A stretch of 64,000 bases of DNA from Streptomyces sp. 135 (GCF_020026305.1 NZ_CP075691.1:7006001-7070000), one strand, 5' to 3'; shown: positions 1 through 9,505, numbered from the stretch's first letter. Notes: generated by a model from the letters alone, not told the origin. Numbers and translations are program-made.

Positions 1-506
1 GGACCGGCGTCGCGCTGCTGATGACCGGCCCCGTGTACGGGCTCGGGGCCTCGGCGGTCGGACTGCTGGCCCTCGTCAACGCCGGGACGATGATCAGTAC
101 GCCGCTCGCGGGCCGCCAGGTGGACCGGCGCGGCCCCGACGCGGTCAACCTCGCCGCCACCCTCGCGGTCCTCGCGGCGGCGGCCGTCCTCCTGTTCGGC
201 GGCGCCGGCGGGGCGGCGGGACTCACGGCGCTGGCGGTGGGGTCACTGCTGCTCGACGTCGCCATGCAGTCGGGAATGATCGCCAACCAGGTACGCATCT
301 TCGCGCTGAGCGACGAGGCGCGCTCCCGGCTCAACACGGCGTACATGACATGCGGCTACCTCGGCGGAAGCGTCGGCTCCTGGCTCGGCGCGCACGCCTA
401 CGACACCTTCGGCTGGCCGGGAGTCTGCGGCCTCGTGGCACTACTGGCGTCACTGGCCCTCACCCGCCATGTGCTCCACGTGAGGTCTCCTGCCTCCGAC
501 GCCTGA
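1..506 (+). CDS. MFS transporter, C-terminal part (cut by window start)
   Basis: The reading frame is open from base 3 and stops at 504-506, so only the last about 168 residues are visible. They form alternating hydrophobic stretches with a central RQVDRRGPD loop, the typical cytoplasmic motif (G/RxxxDRxG) between transmembrane helices of a major facilitator. The rest (LLLDVAMQSGMIANQ, LNTAYMTCGYLGG) resembles the C-terminal half of 12-helix drug/sugar exporters. Substrate cannot be inferred. It is an inner-membrane protein with the first helices outside the window, and it converges on the alkB-like gene. Confidence 0.8.
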   Translation, partial: TGVALLMTGPVYGLGASAVGLLALVNAGTMISTPLAGRQVDRRGPDAVNLAATLAVLAAAAVLLFGGAGGAAGLTALAVGSLLLDVAMQSGMIANQVRIFALSDEARSRLNTAYMTCGYLGGSVGSWLGAHAYDTFGWPGVCGLVALLASLALTRHVLHVRSPASDA

Positions 507-519
507 GGCCGCCCCTGGG

Positions 520-575
520 AAAGGCCGGGCCCCGTAAGGGGCGCGGGGAACTGCGCGACCAGCCCCCACGCAGCC
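520..575. repeat. Dispersed Streptomyces-type intergenic repeat
   Basis: Contains GGGGCGCGGGGAACTGCGCG followed by ACCAGCC, the same core that builds the 77-bp tandem array at 54.7-55.1 kb (there GGGGGCGCGGGGAACGGCGC). It sits between convergent genes just after the MFS stop. I recognise this as a sequence recurrent between Streptomyces genes; its function is unknown. A 14-bp perfect palindrome GGCGCCCGGGCGCC follows at 603-616, next to the alkB-like stop. Confidence 0.6.
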
Positions 576-619
576 GCACCTGACAGGAACGCGGAGGCAG
601 CCGGCGCCCGGGCGCCGAG

Positions 620-1255
620 TCAGCGCACGCCCCGCGGGCGGAACTGGACACTGATGCGCCCGCCGGAGGCCCTCGTCGACTTGGGGACGGCATGTTCCCA
701 CGTCCGCTGGCAGGAGCCGCCCATCACGATCAGGTCGCCGTGCCCGAGCGGGTGGCGGACCGTCGCCCCGCCGCGGCGCGGGCGCAGCAGCAGATCGCGC
801 GGTGCACCCACGGAGAGGATGGCGACCATCGTGTCCTCGCGGGCGCCCCGGCCGATGCGGTCGCCGTGCCACGCCACGCTGTCGCGCCCGTCGCGGTAGT
901 GGCACAGGCCGGCCGTCGCGAACTCCTCGCCGAGTTCGGCGGCGTAGTGCGCCGACAGTGCTTGCCGCGCCTCGTCGAGCACGGGGTGGGGCAGCGGCTC
1001 TCCGGCGCCGTAGAAGGCGAGCAGGCGCGGTACGTCGACGACCCTCTCGTACATCTGGCGGCGCTCGGCCTGCCACGGGACGTCCGCGGCGAGGCGTTCG
1101 AAGAGGGCGTCGGCGCCGGTGAGCCAGCCCGGCAGGAGGTCGATCCACGCCCCGTCGCCGAGCACCGTCCTGCGGATCGGGTCCAGGGGACGCAGCCGCG
1201 GTTCGTCGCTCTGATCGAAGAGTGACCCCTGGAGCTGGAGCTGGTGCTGTGCCAT
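620..1255 (-). CDS. alkB: AlkB-family 2-oxoglutarate/Fe(II) dioxygenase
   Basis: 211-residue protein of the AlkB family, which oxidatively removes alkyl groups from nucleic-acid bases using Fe(II) and 2-oxoglutarate. The metal triad is visible as H130-x-D132 (AWHGD) and H188 (WEHAVPK). The 2-oxoglutarate-binding arginines are R200 and R206 (RISVQFR). Length is normal for bacterial AlkB (about 215). Start ATG at 1255. No ada or DNA-glycosylase gene is adjacent, so an adaptive-response operon is not seen. A 7-bp inverted repeat lies 20 bp upstream of the start. Confidence 0.88.
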   Translation of the reverse strand: MAQHQLQLQGSLFDQSDEPRLRPLDPIRRTVLGDGAWIDLLPGWLTGADALFERLAADVPWQAERRQMYERVVDVPRLLAFYGAGEPLPHPVLDEARQALSAHYAAELGEEFATAGLCHYRDGRDSVAWHGDRIGRGAREDTMVAILSVGAPRDLLLRPRRGGATVRHPLGHGDLIVMGGSCQRTWEHAVPKSTRASGGRISVQFRPRGVR

Positions 1256-1274
1256 GACATCAGCGTACTCCCGT

Positions 1275-1298
1275 TTCGAATGTGTGTACTAATTCGAA
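1275..1298. promoter_or_regulatory. Inverted repeat upstream of alkB-like gene
   Basis: TTCGAAT, 10 bp, ATTCGAA: perfect 7-bp arms 20-43 bp upstream of the alkB-like ATG. Such placement fits an operator overlapping the promoter. It is not a good match to the actinobacterial LexA box (TCGAAC-N4-GTTCGA), so the binding protein is unknown. Confidence 0.45.
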
Positions 1299-1317
1299 CG
1301 CGGGGCCGGGCCCCGCG
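1299..1317 (-). terminator. GC hairpin after the zinc-ribbon protein gene
   Basis: CGCGGGGCC/GGCCCCGCG is a near-perfect palindrome beginning two bases beyond the stop codon at 1320 on the minus strand. Strong stem, no U tract; Streptomyces terminators often lack one. It separates this gene from the alkB-like gene downstream on the same strand. Confidence 0.5.
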
Positions 1318-1319
1318 CC

Positions 1320-2015
1320 TCAGGCGCCGCTCGCGACGAGTTCGTCCGCCGCGCCGTTCACCGGCCGCGGCGTGCCCGTGAGGTCCACCGTGAACAGCGC
1401 GACCCCCAGCGCGTCCGCCCGGGCGCGCGCCTCGTCCGTATATCCGGCCAGGCAGAAGAAGGCGCAGGCGGCAGGGGTCTCGCCCGCCGCCGTCATCGCG
1501 GTGAGCCACAGGCATTCGACGTCGCGGGCCGTGATGCGCCGCGGGCCGGGATCGACCTGGGCCAGCATCCCGCGGGCGGTGATCCGCGCCCCCGAGGGCG
1601 GGCGCCGCGCGGCGCTGCGGGTGTCGGGGAAGCCGAGCCACCGCAGGTACAGGGCGGCCACGGTCACGGCGTCACGAGCGTCGTGGATCGGCGGCGGCCG
1701 GAAGGCGCGCCCCGAGGGAGCCGGTGTACGCGGCGCCCTGGGCACTCGCGGCGCCGGTACGACCGCCAGGCGCAGGACGGCCCCGCAGGCGCAGGCCAGC
1801 TCCGGTTGCGGCCACTGGAACGGGCGGCCGCAGGGCCGGCAGTGCACGGTGACCCACTCGTCCGCCCAGTTCCGGTCGGTGACCGGCGTCGGCGGCGCGC
1901 CCCGGGCCATCGGCGGGGTGAGCGGGGCGCCGCACGCGCACGGCAGGGAAGGGGGCACGTACAGATGCTCGCGCCGGCAGCTGGGACACCGCACCGGCAT
2001 GCCGCCGTCCGCCAT
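1320..2015 (-). CDS. Double zinc-ribbon protein with Mrr-like C-terminal domain
   Basis: 231 residues from ATG 2015, chosen because a purine-rich GAGGGGTGAGGG precedes it. The N-terminus has two zinc-ribbon-like modules: CPSC then CACG, and CRPC then CACG (about residues 10-80). The C-terminal about 110 residues (DARDAVTVAALYLRWLGF, RDVECLW, AFFCLAGYTDEARARA, LFTVDLTG) follow the pattern of Mrr-type restriction-endonuclease folds, where a conserved FTxxA segment and a terminal I/L-D strand occur. The usual catalytic D-(D/E)xK is not apparent, so nuclease activity is doubtful. Conserved in Streptomyces as a hypothetical protein; function unknown. Confidence 0.7.
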   Translation of the reverse strand: MADGGMPVRCPSCRREHLYVPPSLPCACGAPLTPPMARGAPPTPVTDRNWADEWVTVHCRPCGRPFQWPQPELACACGAVLRLAVVPAPRVPRAPRTPAPSGRAFRPPPIHDARDAVTVAALYLRWLGFPDTRSAARRPPSGARITARGMLAQVDPGPRRITARDVECLWLTAMTAAGETPAACAFFCLAGYTDEARARADALGVALFTVDLTGTPRPVNGAADELVASGA

Positions 2016-2176
2016 GGCCCTCACCCCTCGCGCCGTCTCCCGCCATCCTCCACCCGACGGGCTCCCGGCGAGGCCGAGTTCGGGCAAGCCGCCCGCCCGT
2101 TCCGGATGTGCCGCCCGGCCGGTGGGCCGGATCGCGGATGTCCCTTGACGGTCTCCGGCCCACGCCCTTACATTGC

Positions 2177-2212
2177 TTCCATATAGCAGAACATTCTTTC
2201 CATAATGCGGAA
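2177..2212. promoter_or_regulatory. Tandem TTCC-N7-GGAA operators of gcl
   Basis: Two 15-bp imperfect palindromes: TTCCATATAGCAGAA (2177-2191) and TTCCATAATGCGGAA (2198-2212), centre-to-centre 21 bp, i.e. two helical turns. They end 94 bp before the gcl ATG. The same box in the same 21-bp phase precedes hyi and aceB. IclR-family repressors such as the allantoin regulator AllR typically bind 15-bp palindromes; assignment to AllR is inference. Confidence 0.7.
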
Positions 2213-2306
2213 ACAGGAGCTCACCGCGGGGCGCGACGGGAGCCGGATCCGCCAGCCGTATCCGGCAGCCGAAAAGCTGTCGAAGCTGTCGAAGCAGGAG
2301 AACCCC

Positions 2307-4094
<1,788 letters not shown>

Positions 4095-4113
4095 GACCGC
4101 GGCTGAAGTGACC

Positions 4114-4146
4114 GGGGCGGTCCACCCGAGAGGGGCGGGCCGCCCC
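4114..4146 (+). terminator. Hairpin after gcl
   Basis: GGGGCGGTCC pairs with GGGCCGCCCC (one G-U) 20 bp after the gcl stop; the loop is 13 nt and TTCG follows. Likely the transcript end of gcl, which is monocistronic here. Confidence 0.6.
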
Positions 4147-4204
4147 TTCGCCGTGCCCCGGCGGATGCCCTGCGGGCGCACACGTGTTCCCGTAGCGTGG
4201 CCGG

Positions 4205-4789
4205 ATGGGAATGGACTCACTGGACGGCCTGAAGGTCGTGTTCTTCGCCGACGAACAGCAGTTGACGGCGTGGCTGGACGAGCACCACGGCGACTCCCCG
4301 GGAATCTGGGTGAGGCTCGCCAAGAAGAACTCGGGCGTGGCCTCGGTGACGGCCGTGGAGGTCAACGACGTGGCGCTCTGCTACGGCTGGATCACCGGCC
4401 ACCGCAAGTCGTACGACGACGTCCACTACCTCCAGAAGATCACCCGCCGCCGCCCGCGCAGCCTGTGGTCGAAGGTGAACATCGACCGCGTCGCGGAACT
4501 GACCGCCGAGGGCCGCATGCGCGAACCGGGCCTCGCGGAAGTCGCCGCCGCGCAGGCGGACGGGCGCTGGGACGCGGCGTACGAGTCGCAGCGCAACGCC
4601 ACGGTGCCGGACGACCTGGAGGCCGCGCTCGCGGCGAGTCCGGCGGCGCGGCGGACCTTCGACGGCCTCGCCAGGTCTCAGCGCTACACGGTGCTGCACC
4701 GCCTGATGACGGCGAGGAAGGCCGCCACGCGAGCGGCCCGCCTGGAGCGGATGATCACGGCCCTGGAGTCCGGTGACAAGGTGAGCTGA
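4205..4789 (+). CDS. YdeI/OmpD-associated family protein
   Basis: 194 residues with the family's typical sequence: a short N-terminal domain (VVFFADEQQLTAWLDEHHGDSPGIWVRLAKK), the conserved ALCYGWITGHRKSYDD segment, TRRRPRSLWSKVNIDRV, and a C-terminal helical part ending in a TARKAATRAARLERMI helix. The family (bacteriocin-protection YdeI/OmpD-associated) has no settled biochemical role; members are cytoplasmic and often annotated from antimicrobial-resistance phenotypes in enterics. Start ATG 4205; an equally in-frame ATG is at 4211. It stands alone between two hairpins, so it is probably its own transcription unit. Confidence 0.85.
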   Translation: MGMDSLDGLKVVFFADEQQLTAWLDEHHGDSPGIWVRLAKKNSGVASVTAVEVNDVALCYGWITGHRKSYDDVHYLQKITRRRPRSLWSKVNIDRVAELTAEGRMREPGLAEVAAAQADGRWDAAYESQRNATVPDDLEAALAASPAARRTFDGLARSQRYTVLHRLMTARKAATRAARLERMITALESGDKVS

Positions 4790-4800
4790 GGCGCACGGAA

Positions 4801-4836
4801 GAGCGCCGGGTACGGGACCGTCCGTACCCGGCGCTC
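4801..4836. terminator. Strong hairpin after YdeI-like gene
   Basis: GAGCGCCGGGTACGG and CCGTACCCGGCGCTC are perfect 15-bp arms around a 6-nt loop, 11 bp after the stop. Symmetric enough to act on both strands between the converging YdeI-like and catalase genes. Confidence 0.75.
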
Positions 4837-5171
4837 CGGCCGTGTGGGTGAAGCGTGTGAAGTTGTTGCCGCCCGACGGCGCGCGACTGGCGAAACATGC
4901 ATACGTGCTGCCGGGCGGAGTCCATGGACCCCGTGCGAGGGGGGTCGGGACCGCGGCGGGTGCGACGGGCCGTCGGTTCCTCTCCCTCAGGTCGAGAGGG
5001 AAGCCGACGGACCTTGACCACCGCACTGGCTCGCAGAGCCGCCGCGGACCGTGCCCGCCCGCCCGCGTCACGTACCACCCCTCATCCGGGTCCGTGACGG
5101 CGGGTCGGGCTCAGCGCCGACGGGCTGACCTCCCGTCAACCCATCGGCGCAGCCTGGGTGTCACCGCTCGC
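4837..5171. other. Intergenic region without a supportable gene
   Basis: Lies between two converging genes. No frame here has a ribosome site plus recognisable protein. At 5115-5149 CGCCGACGGG...CCCATCGGCG (9 of 10 pairs) forms a weak hairpin 23-57 nt past the catalase stop on the minus strand and may be its terminator. Confidence 0.5.
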
Positions 5172-6629
5172 TCAGTCCTCGCGCAGGGCGCGGACGGCCT
5201 CCTCGACGCGCTTGCCGTAGTCGGCGTCGGCGGCGTGGAAGTGGGCGAGGTTCTTCTCGATGACGTCGTCGCGGGAGACCTGCGAGAGGCCACCGGCGAT
5301 GTTCGCCACCAGACGCGACTTCTCGTCCTCGGACATCAGGCGGTAGAGCTCACCGGCCTGGAAGAAGTCGTCGTCCTTGGTGTGGGTCGGGGTGGCGTGC
5401 GTGCCCGTGTAGCCGGCGATCGCGAGCGGCGCGGAGAGCGGCTGACCGGTCTCGACGGGGCCGTCGTACGAGTTGGGCTCGTAGTTCTTGCGGTCGCGGC
5501 CGTAGGGGTTGGAGGCCATCAGGCCGTCACGCCCGTAGTTGTCGGCCTTCGCCGCCTTGGGGGCGTTGACCGCGAGCTGGGTGTGGTTGACGCCCAGGCG
5601 GTAGCGGTGCGCGTCCGCGTAGGCGAACAGGCGGCCCTGGAGCATCTTGTCGGGCGAGGGGCCGATGCCCGGCACGAAGTTGTTCGGGGAGAACGCGGCC
5701 TGCTCGACCTCGGCGAAGACGTTGTCCGGGTTGCGGTCGAGGACCAGGCGGCCGACGCGCTGGAGCGGGTAGTCCTTGTGCGGCCACACCTTGGTGAGGT
5801 CGAACGGGTTGAAGCGGTAGTCCGCCGCCTCGGACGCGGGCATGATCTGCACGTGCAGCGTCCAGGACGGGTTCACGCCCCGCTCGATGGCCTGGAGCAG
5901 GTCGGTCTGGTGCGAGTTCGGGTCCTTGCCCGCGATCTCGGCGGCCTGCTCGCTGGAGAGGGAGCGGATGCCCTGGTTCGTCTTGAAGTGGTACTTGACG
6001 AAGAAGGCCTCGCCCTTGGCGTTCGTCCACTGGTAGGTGTGCGAGCCGTAGCCGTTCATGTGGCGGTACGAGGCGGGGATGCCGCGGTCGCCCATCAGCC
6101 AGGTGATCTGGTGCGTGGCCTCGGGGGCGTGCGCCCAGAAGTCCCAGACGTTGTCCGGCTCCTGCTTGCCCGTGAAGGGGTCGCGCTTCTGGGAGTGGAT
6201 GAAGTCGGGGAACTTGAGCGGGTCCTTGATGAAGAACACCGGGGTGTTGTTGCCGACGAGGTCGTAGTTGCCCTCTTCGGTGTAGAACTTCACCGCGAAG
6301 CCGCGCGGGTCACGGACCGCGTCCGCGCCGCCGAGGTTGTCGGCCACGGTCGAGAAGCGCAGGAACAGCTCCGTGCGCTTGCCGACCTCGCTGAGGAAGT
6401 CCGCGTGGGTGAAGCCGGTGACGTCGTCGGTCACCTCGAAGTAGCCGTACGCGCCGGAGCCCCGGGCGTGCACGACACGCTCCGGGATGCGCTCACGGTT
6501 GAAGCGGGCCAGCTTCTCCAGGAGGTGCTGGTCCTGGAGCAGGATCGGACCACCGACGCCGGCGGTGGCGGAGTTCTGGTTGTCGGCGACGGGGGCGCCG
6601 GACTCGGTCGTGAGCACACGCTTCGACAT
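5172..6629 (-). CDS. katA: Monofunctional heme catalase
   Basis: 485 residues, small-subunit clade catalase: 2 H2O2 to O2 plus 2 H2O in the cytoplasm. Catalytic H54 (RVVHARGSGAYG), N127 (VGNNTPVFF) and the proximal heme ligand Y337 (RLFAYADAHRYR) are all present, as is the RHMNGYGSHTY segment. It follows hyi-glxR on the same strand but is separated by a 17-bp hairpin and its own palindrome TCAACA-N3-TGTTGA, so it has its own promoter. The urate oxidase encoded 4 kb away makes H2O2, and the same palindrome stands before that operon, so co-regulation is plausible. A catalase is also found in the corresponding S. coelicolor purine locus. Confidence 0.96.
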   Translation of the reverse strand: MSKRVLTTESGAPVADNQNSATAGVGGPILLQDQHLLEKLARFNRERIPERVVHARGSGAYGYFEVTDDVTGFTHADFLSEVGKRTELFLRFSTVADNLGGADAVRDPRGFAVKFYTEEGNYDLVGNNTPVFFIKDPLKFPDFIHSQKRDPFTGKQEPDNVWDFWAHAPEATHQITWLMGDRGIPASYRHMNGYGSHTYQWTNAKGEAFFVKYHFKTNQGIRSLSSEQAAEIAGKDPNSHQTDLLQAIERGVNPSWTLHVQIMPASEAADYRFNPFDLTKVWPHKDYPLQRVGRLVLDRNPDNVFAEVEQAAFSPNNFVPGIGPSPDKMLQGRLFAYADAHRYRLGVNHTQLAVNAPKAAKADNYGRDGLMASNPYGRDRKNYEPNSYDGPVETGQPLSAPLAIAGYTGTHATPTHTKDDDFFQAGELYRLMSEDEKSRLVANIAGGLSQVSRDDVIEKNLAHFHAADADYGKRVEEAVRALRED

Positions 6630-6710
6630 GGTGGCGAGGTTGACCTTCCGTACGTAACTGCTTCGACTGCAGACGGTGTTCGGGAGCGTAAGGACCCCTG
6701 AGCAGCTACG

Positions 6711-6725
6711 TCAACAGTTTGTTGA
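6711..6725. promoter_or_regulatory. TCAACA-N3-TGTTGA operator of catalase
   Basis: TCAACAGTTTGTTGA, a perfect 6-bp palindrome with a 3-bp centre, 82-96 bp upstream of the catalase start. The same box occurs at 9506 (uraD operon) and, degenerate on one arm, at 60716 (aceB). Confidence 0.65.
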
Positions 6726-6767
6726 AGTTTCTGGGTGGGCCGGTGGGCCGGAGGTGCCGTGCTGGTT

Positions 6768-6825
6768 CCGGGCCGCGGCGGCGCCTGGGCGCGACAGGAC
6801 AGGTGTCAGCGCCGCCACGGCCCGG
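6768..6825 (-). terminator. Long hairpin after glxR
   Basis: CCGGGCCGCGGCGGCGC pairs with GCGCCGCCACGGCCCGG (16 of 17) around a 24-nt loop, starting 23 nt beyond the glxR stop on the minus strand. It should end the hyi-glxR transcript before the catalase promoter. Confidence 0.65.
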
Positions 6826-6847
6826 AAGTCTTGGGGAGCCCCGGTGG

Positions 6848-7738
6848 CTAGAGCTCGGAGCCCGACAGGCGCTCGACGGAGCGCAGCAGGGCGGAGTGGT
6901 CGAGGCCGCCGTCGCCCTGCGCGCGCAGGGAGGCGACCAGCTGGGCGACGACCGCGCCGACGGGCAGGGCGGCGCCGACGTTGCGGGCGGCGTCGGTGAC
7001 GATGCCCATGTCCTTGTGGTGCAGGTCGATCCGGAAGCCGGGCTTGAAGTCCCGGTTCAGGAAGTTGTCCTTCTTGCGGGTCAGCACGGTCGAGCCGGCC
7101 AGACCGCCGTTGAGGACGTCGAGGGCGGCGTTCAGGTCCACGCCGGACTTCTCCAGGAAGACCACGGCCTCGGCGCACGCCTGGATGTTGACGGCGACGA
7201 TCAGCTGGTTGGCGGCCTTCACGGTCTGACCGGAGCCGTGCGGACCGCACAGCACGATGGTCTTGCCGAGGGCCTCGAGCAGCGGCTTGGCCTCGTCGAA
7301 GTCGGCCTGCTCACCGCCGACCATGATGGACAGGACGGCCTCGATGGCGCCCGCCTCGCCACCGGAGACCGGGGCGTCCAGGACGCGCAGGCCCTTCTCC
7401 TCGGCGGCCTTCGCCAGGTCCACGGAGGTCTGCGGGGTGATCGACGACATGTCGACGATCAGCGCGCCGGACCTCGCGTTCTCCAGGATGCCGTCGGGGC
7501 CGTACGCGATGGCCTCGACCTGCGGCGACGCGGGCACCATCGTGACGATCACGTCGGCGTCCTTCACGGCCTCCGCGATGGACTTCGCGGCGGTGCCGCC
7601 GGCGGCCGAGAGCCGGTCCAGCTTGTCCTGCTCAAGGGTGTAGCCGGTGACGGAGTAACCCGCCTTGATCAGGTTCTCGGACATGGGGGAGCCCATGATG
7701 CCGAGTCCGATCCACGCGACCTTGGGAAGGGTGCTCAT
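6848..7738 (-). CDS. glxR: 2-hydroxy-3-oxopropionate (tartronate semialdehyde) reductase
   Basis: 296 residues, beta-hydroxyacid dehydrogenase family. It reduces tartronate semialdehyde to D-glycerate with NAD(P)H. Rossmann motif GLGIMG (11-16), substrate motif DAPVSGG (121-127) and catalytic K174 in GSGQTVKAANQ are intact; C-terminal helical domain complete. It lies 52 bp downstream of hyi on the same strand, forming a two-gene operon that disposes of the Gcl product. The family also contains 3-hydroxyisobutyrate dehydrogenases; the neighbours gcl and hyi decide the call. Confidence 0.94.
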   Translation of the reverse strand: MSTLPKVAWIGLGIMGSPMSENLIKAGYSVTGYTLEQDKLDRLSAAGGTAAKSIAEAVKDADVIVTMVPASPQVEAIAYGPDGILENARSGALIVDMSSITPQTSVDLAKAAEEKGLRVLDAPVSGGEAGAIEAVLSIMVGGEQADFDEAKPLLEALGKTIVLCGPHGSGQTVKAANQLIVAVNIQACAEAVVFLEKSGVDLNAALDVLNGGLAGSTVLTRKKDNFLNRDFKPGFRIDLHHKDMGIVTDAARNVGAALPVGAVVAQLVASLRAQGDGGLDHSALLRSVERLSGSEL

Positions 7739-7790
7739 GAGGGTGCCTCTCTGACTGCTCTAAAGCTTTCGTACGGCTATGAGTTGGCGC

Positions 7791-8630
7791 TCAGCGCGCG
7801 GCGCGGGCCTCGGCGGGCAGCCAGCCGAAGGACTCCTCGCTGGGGCGGTCGCCCGCCTTGTACTCCAGGCCGACCCAGCCCTTGTAGCCGGCGTCCCGCA
7901 GCTGGTCGAGCAGCGCCTCCAGCGGCAGCGAACCCGTGCCGGGGGCGCCGCGGCCGGGATTGTCCGCGATCTGCACGTGCCCGGTCTTCGCGGCGTACCG
8001 CTCGATGACCGAGGGCAGGTCCTCGCCGTTCATGGACAGGTGGTACAGGTCCATGAGGAACTTGGCGTTGCCGAGGCCGCTCGCGGCGTTCACCTTGTCG
8101 ACGATCTCGATCGCCTTGGGCGCGCTCACGATGGGGCACTTCGGCGACTCGGGGGCGTTCAGCGCCTCGATCAGCAGGATCGCGCCGACGCGGTCGGCCT
8201 CGCGGGCCGCGAGCACCAGGTTCTCCAGGGCGAGTTCGTCCTGGACGGCCGGATCCACGCCCTCGACGCGGTTGCCGTACAGCGCGTTGAGCGCCGTGCA
8301 GCCGAGCGACTCGGCGAAGTCCGCGGCCACCGCGAGGTTGGCGCGGAACTTCTCGCTCTCCTCGCCGGGGACCGACAGGGCGCCGCGGTCGGGGCCCGGC
8401 AGCTGACCGGCGTAGAAGTTCAGGCCCACCAGCCGCACGCCCGCGTCCTCGATCGCCTTCTTCAGGGCGTCGAGCTCGGACTGCTCGGGGGTGGGGGCGT
8501 CGACCCAGGGCCACCACAGCTCGACCGCGCCGAAGCCGGCCTTCGCGGCGGCCGCGGGGCGCTCCAGGAGCGGGAGCTCGGTGAAGAGGATCGACAGGTT
8601 CACATTGAAGCGCTGGTCGGAGTATCCCAT
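7791..8630 (-). CDS. hyi: Hydroxypyruvate isomerase
   Basis: 279 residues, TIM-barrel of the xylose-isomerase-like family. It interconverts hydroxypyruvate and tartronate semialdehyde. Family signatures include FNVNLSILFTELPLLERP at the N-terminus, GAVELWWPW, LIEALN (metal-binding Glu), MDLYHLSMNGEDL and HVQIADNPGRGAPGTG. First gene of the hyi-glxR operon. Its 80-bp upstream region holds three operator boxes in 21-bp phase, the nearest overlapping the leader. In S. coelicolor hyi is under the repressor AllR and its over-expression is reported to depress antibiotic production, so tight repression here makes sense. Confidence 0.95.
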   Translation of the reverse strand: MGYSDQRFNVNLSILFTELPLLERPAAAAKAGFGAVELWWPWVDAPTPEQSELDALKKAIEDAGVRLVGLNFYAGQLPGPDRGALSVPGEESEKFRANLAVAADFAESLGCTALNALYGNRVEGVDPAVQDELALENLVLAAREADRVGAILLIEALNAPESPKCPIVSAPKAIEIVDKVNAASGLGNAKFLMDLYHLSMNGEDLPSVIERYAAKTGHVQIADNPGRGAPGTGSLPLEALLDQLRDAGYKGWVGLEYKAGDRPSEESFGWLPAEARAAR

Positions 8631-8646
8631 GGGGCTTCCGCGCTCC

Positions 8647-8703
8647 TTCCGTATTGCGGAAGTTCATTTCTGCTTGATGGAAGACTGCCTCCGATCCGCG
8701 GAA
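8647..8703. promoter_or_regulatory. Triple TTCC-N7-GGAA operator array of hyi
   Basis: Three 15-bp boxes, TTCCGTATTGCGGAA (8647-8661), TTCTGCTTGATGGAA (8668-8682) and CTCCGATCCGCGGAA (8689-8703), each exactly 21 bp from the next, 17-73 bp upstream of the hyi ATG. Same-face phasing suggests cooperative binding by an IclR-type (AllR-like) repressor. The array also lies before the divergent thiamine-binding-like gene at 8756. Confidence 0.75.
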
Positions 8704-8755
8704 GCTGTCAAGAGGGGGCTGCCGAAAAATCCCGACGCGGCAGTAGGTTGGCCGC

Positions 8756-9043
8756 GTGCGATTGAGAGTGGAGTTCACGACCGAGCCCTTCGACCTCGAC
8801 GAGGCCCCGGCGCACGCGCTGGTGGCCCGCGACGTCATCCAGGGGGCCCCGCTGGACGCGGTGGACGTCGGCCCGTTCGGCAACACCGCCGAGGGCGACG
8901 TCGACGCGGTCCTGACCGCCGTCGACGCGATGCTGCGCCAGTCCCTGGGAGCGGGTGCCACCCGGGTCTCGCTCCAGGTCAACGTGATCGGGGAGCCGGA
9001 CCGGCCGGGAGGCCGCGACCTGCCGGGGGAGGCGGATAAGTGA
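8756..9043 (+). CDS. UPF0045/MTH1187-like thiamine-binding-fold protein
   Basis: 95 residues from GTG 8756. The pattern VGPFGNTAEGD-x2-AVLTAV...GATRVSLQVNVI matches the compact ferredoxin-like family UPF0045 (MTH1187/YkoF type), some members of which bind thiamine or a related HMP moiety. Gcl next door is a ThDP enzyme, so a vitamin link is conceivable but unproven. It is translated divergently from hyi and shares its operator region. Its stop overlaps the next start (GTGA), so it is coupled to the HTH gene. The upstream ribosome site is weak. Confidence 0.65.
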   Translation: MRLRVEFTTEPFDLDEAPAHALVARDVIQGAPLDAVDVGPFGNTAEGDVDAVLTAVDAMLRQSLGAGATRVSLQVNVIGEPDRPGGRDLPGEADK

Positions 9044-9417
9044 CCAGCTTCGGGGACGACCCCTTCGTCACCGCGGTCAAGCCGCTGGTGGACGCCATGG
9101 GCGGCGAGATGATCCCGCCGGACCAGGCGGGGACCGATGACGTGGTCCTGGCCTGGGAGGGCGAGGACGTGGTGGCGGTGCGGCTGCCGCAGCTCGCCGA
9201 CTCGCTGGACCACATCCTGCTCGCCCTGGAGCGCAAGCGGGGGCGGCCGCTCTCGGAGCTCGACCGCAAGGCGAAGCAGGAGGTCGTGCGGATACTGGAG
9301 GCGCGCGGCGCCTTCGCCGTGCGGCACGGCGTCGAGACGGTGGCGGGCGCCCTCGGCGTCTCCCGCTTCACCGTTTACAACTACCTGAACAGGGAGAATG
9401 CCGCGAAGGGTGACTAA
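9040..9417 (+). CDS. Small HTH regulator of the YheO/DauR (HTH_22) type
   Basis: 125 residues, GTG start overlapping the previous stop by 4 bp. The C-terminal about 55 residues (LSELDRKAKQEVVRILEARGAFAVRHGVETVAGALGVSRFTVYNYLNRE) are a clear HTH_22 domain as at the end of YheO/DauR regulators; the N-terminal about 65 residues are a shortened sensor-like part rather than a full YheO domain. No sign of a partner sensor. Being inside the purine locus, it is a candidate local regulator, perhaps of the TCAACA-N3-TGTTGA boxes, but that link is only inference. Confidence 0.75.
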   Translation: MTSFGDDPFVTAVKPLVDAMGGEMIPPDQAGTDDVVLAWEGEDVVAVRLPQLADSLDHILLALERKRGRPLSELDRKAKQEVVRILEARGAFAVRHGVETVAGALGVSRFTVYNYLNRENAAKGD

Positions 9418-9459
9418 GGGCGCCCCGCCCCGGACCCTTCTGTCACTCAGTGCGGTCGA

Positions 9460-9493
9460 GCCGTCACCCGTGTCGTCGGGTGGCGGCTTCTTT
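9460..9493 (+). terminator. Rho-independent terminator after HTH gene
   Basis: GCCGTCACCCG pairs with CGGGTGGCGGC (one G-U) around TGTCGT, followed by TTCTTT. One of the few classical terminators in the window; it isolates the HTH unit from the uraD operon. Confidence 0.75.
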
Positions 9494-9505
9494 GTTCAAG
9501 TTATT

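Noticed and set aside
1275..1298. LexA box at alkB-like gene
   Set aside because: Arms TTCGAAT/ATTCGAA with 10-bp spacing do not fit TCGAAC-N4-GTTCGA.
2205..2306. 34-residue N-terminal extension of Gcl from ATG 2205
   Set aside because: Begins inside the operator box, lacks a ribosome site, and E. coli Gcl aligns from ATG 2307.
4842..6701. 619-residue plus-strand frame over the catalase gene
   Set aside because: Mirror frame of catalase with V/R/G-rich antisense composition and no ribosome site or family.
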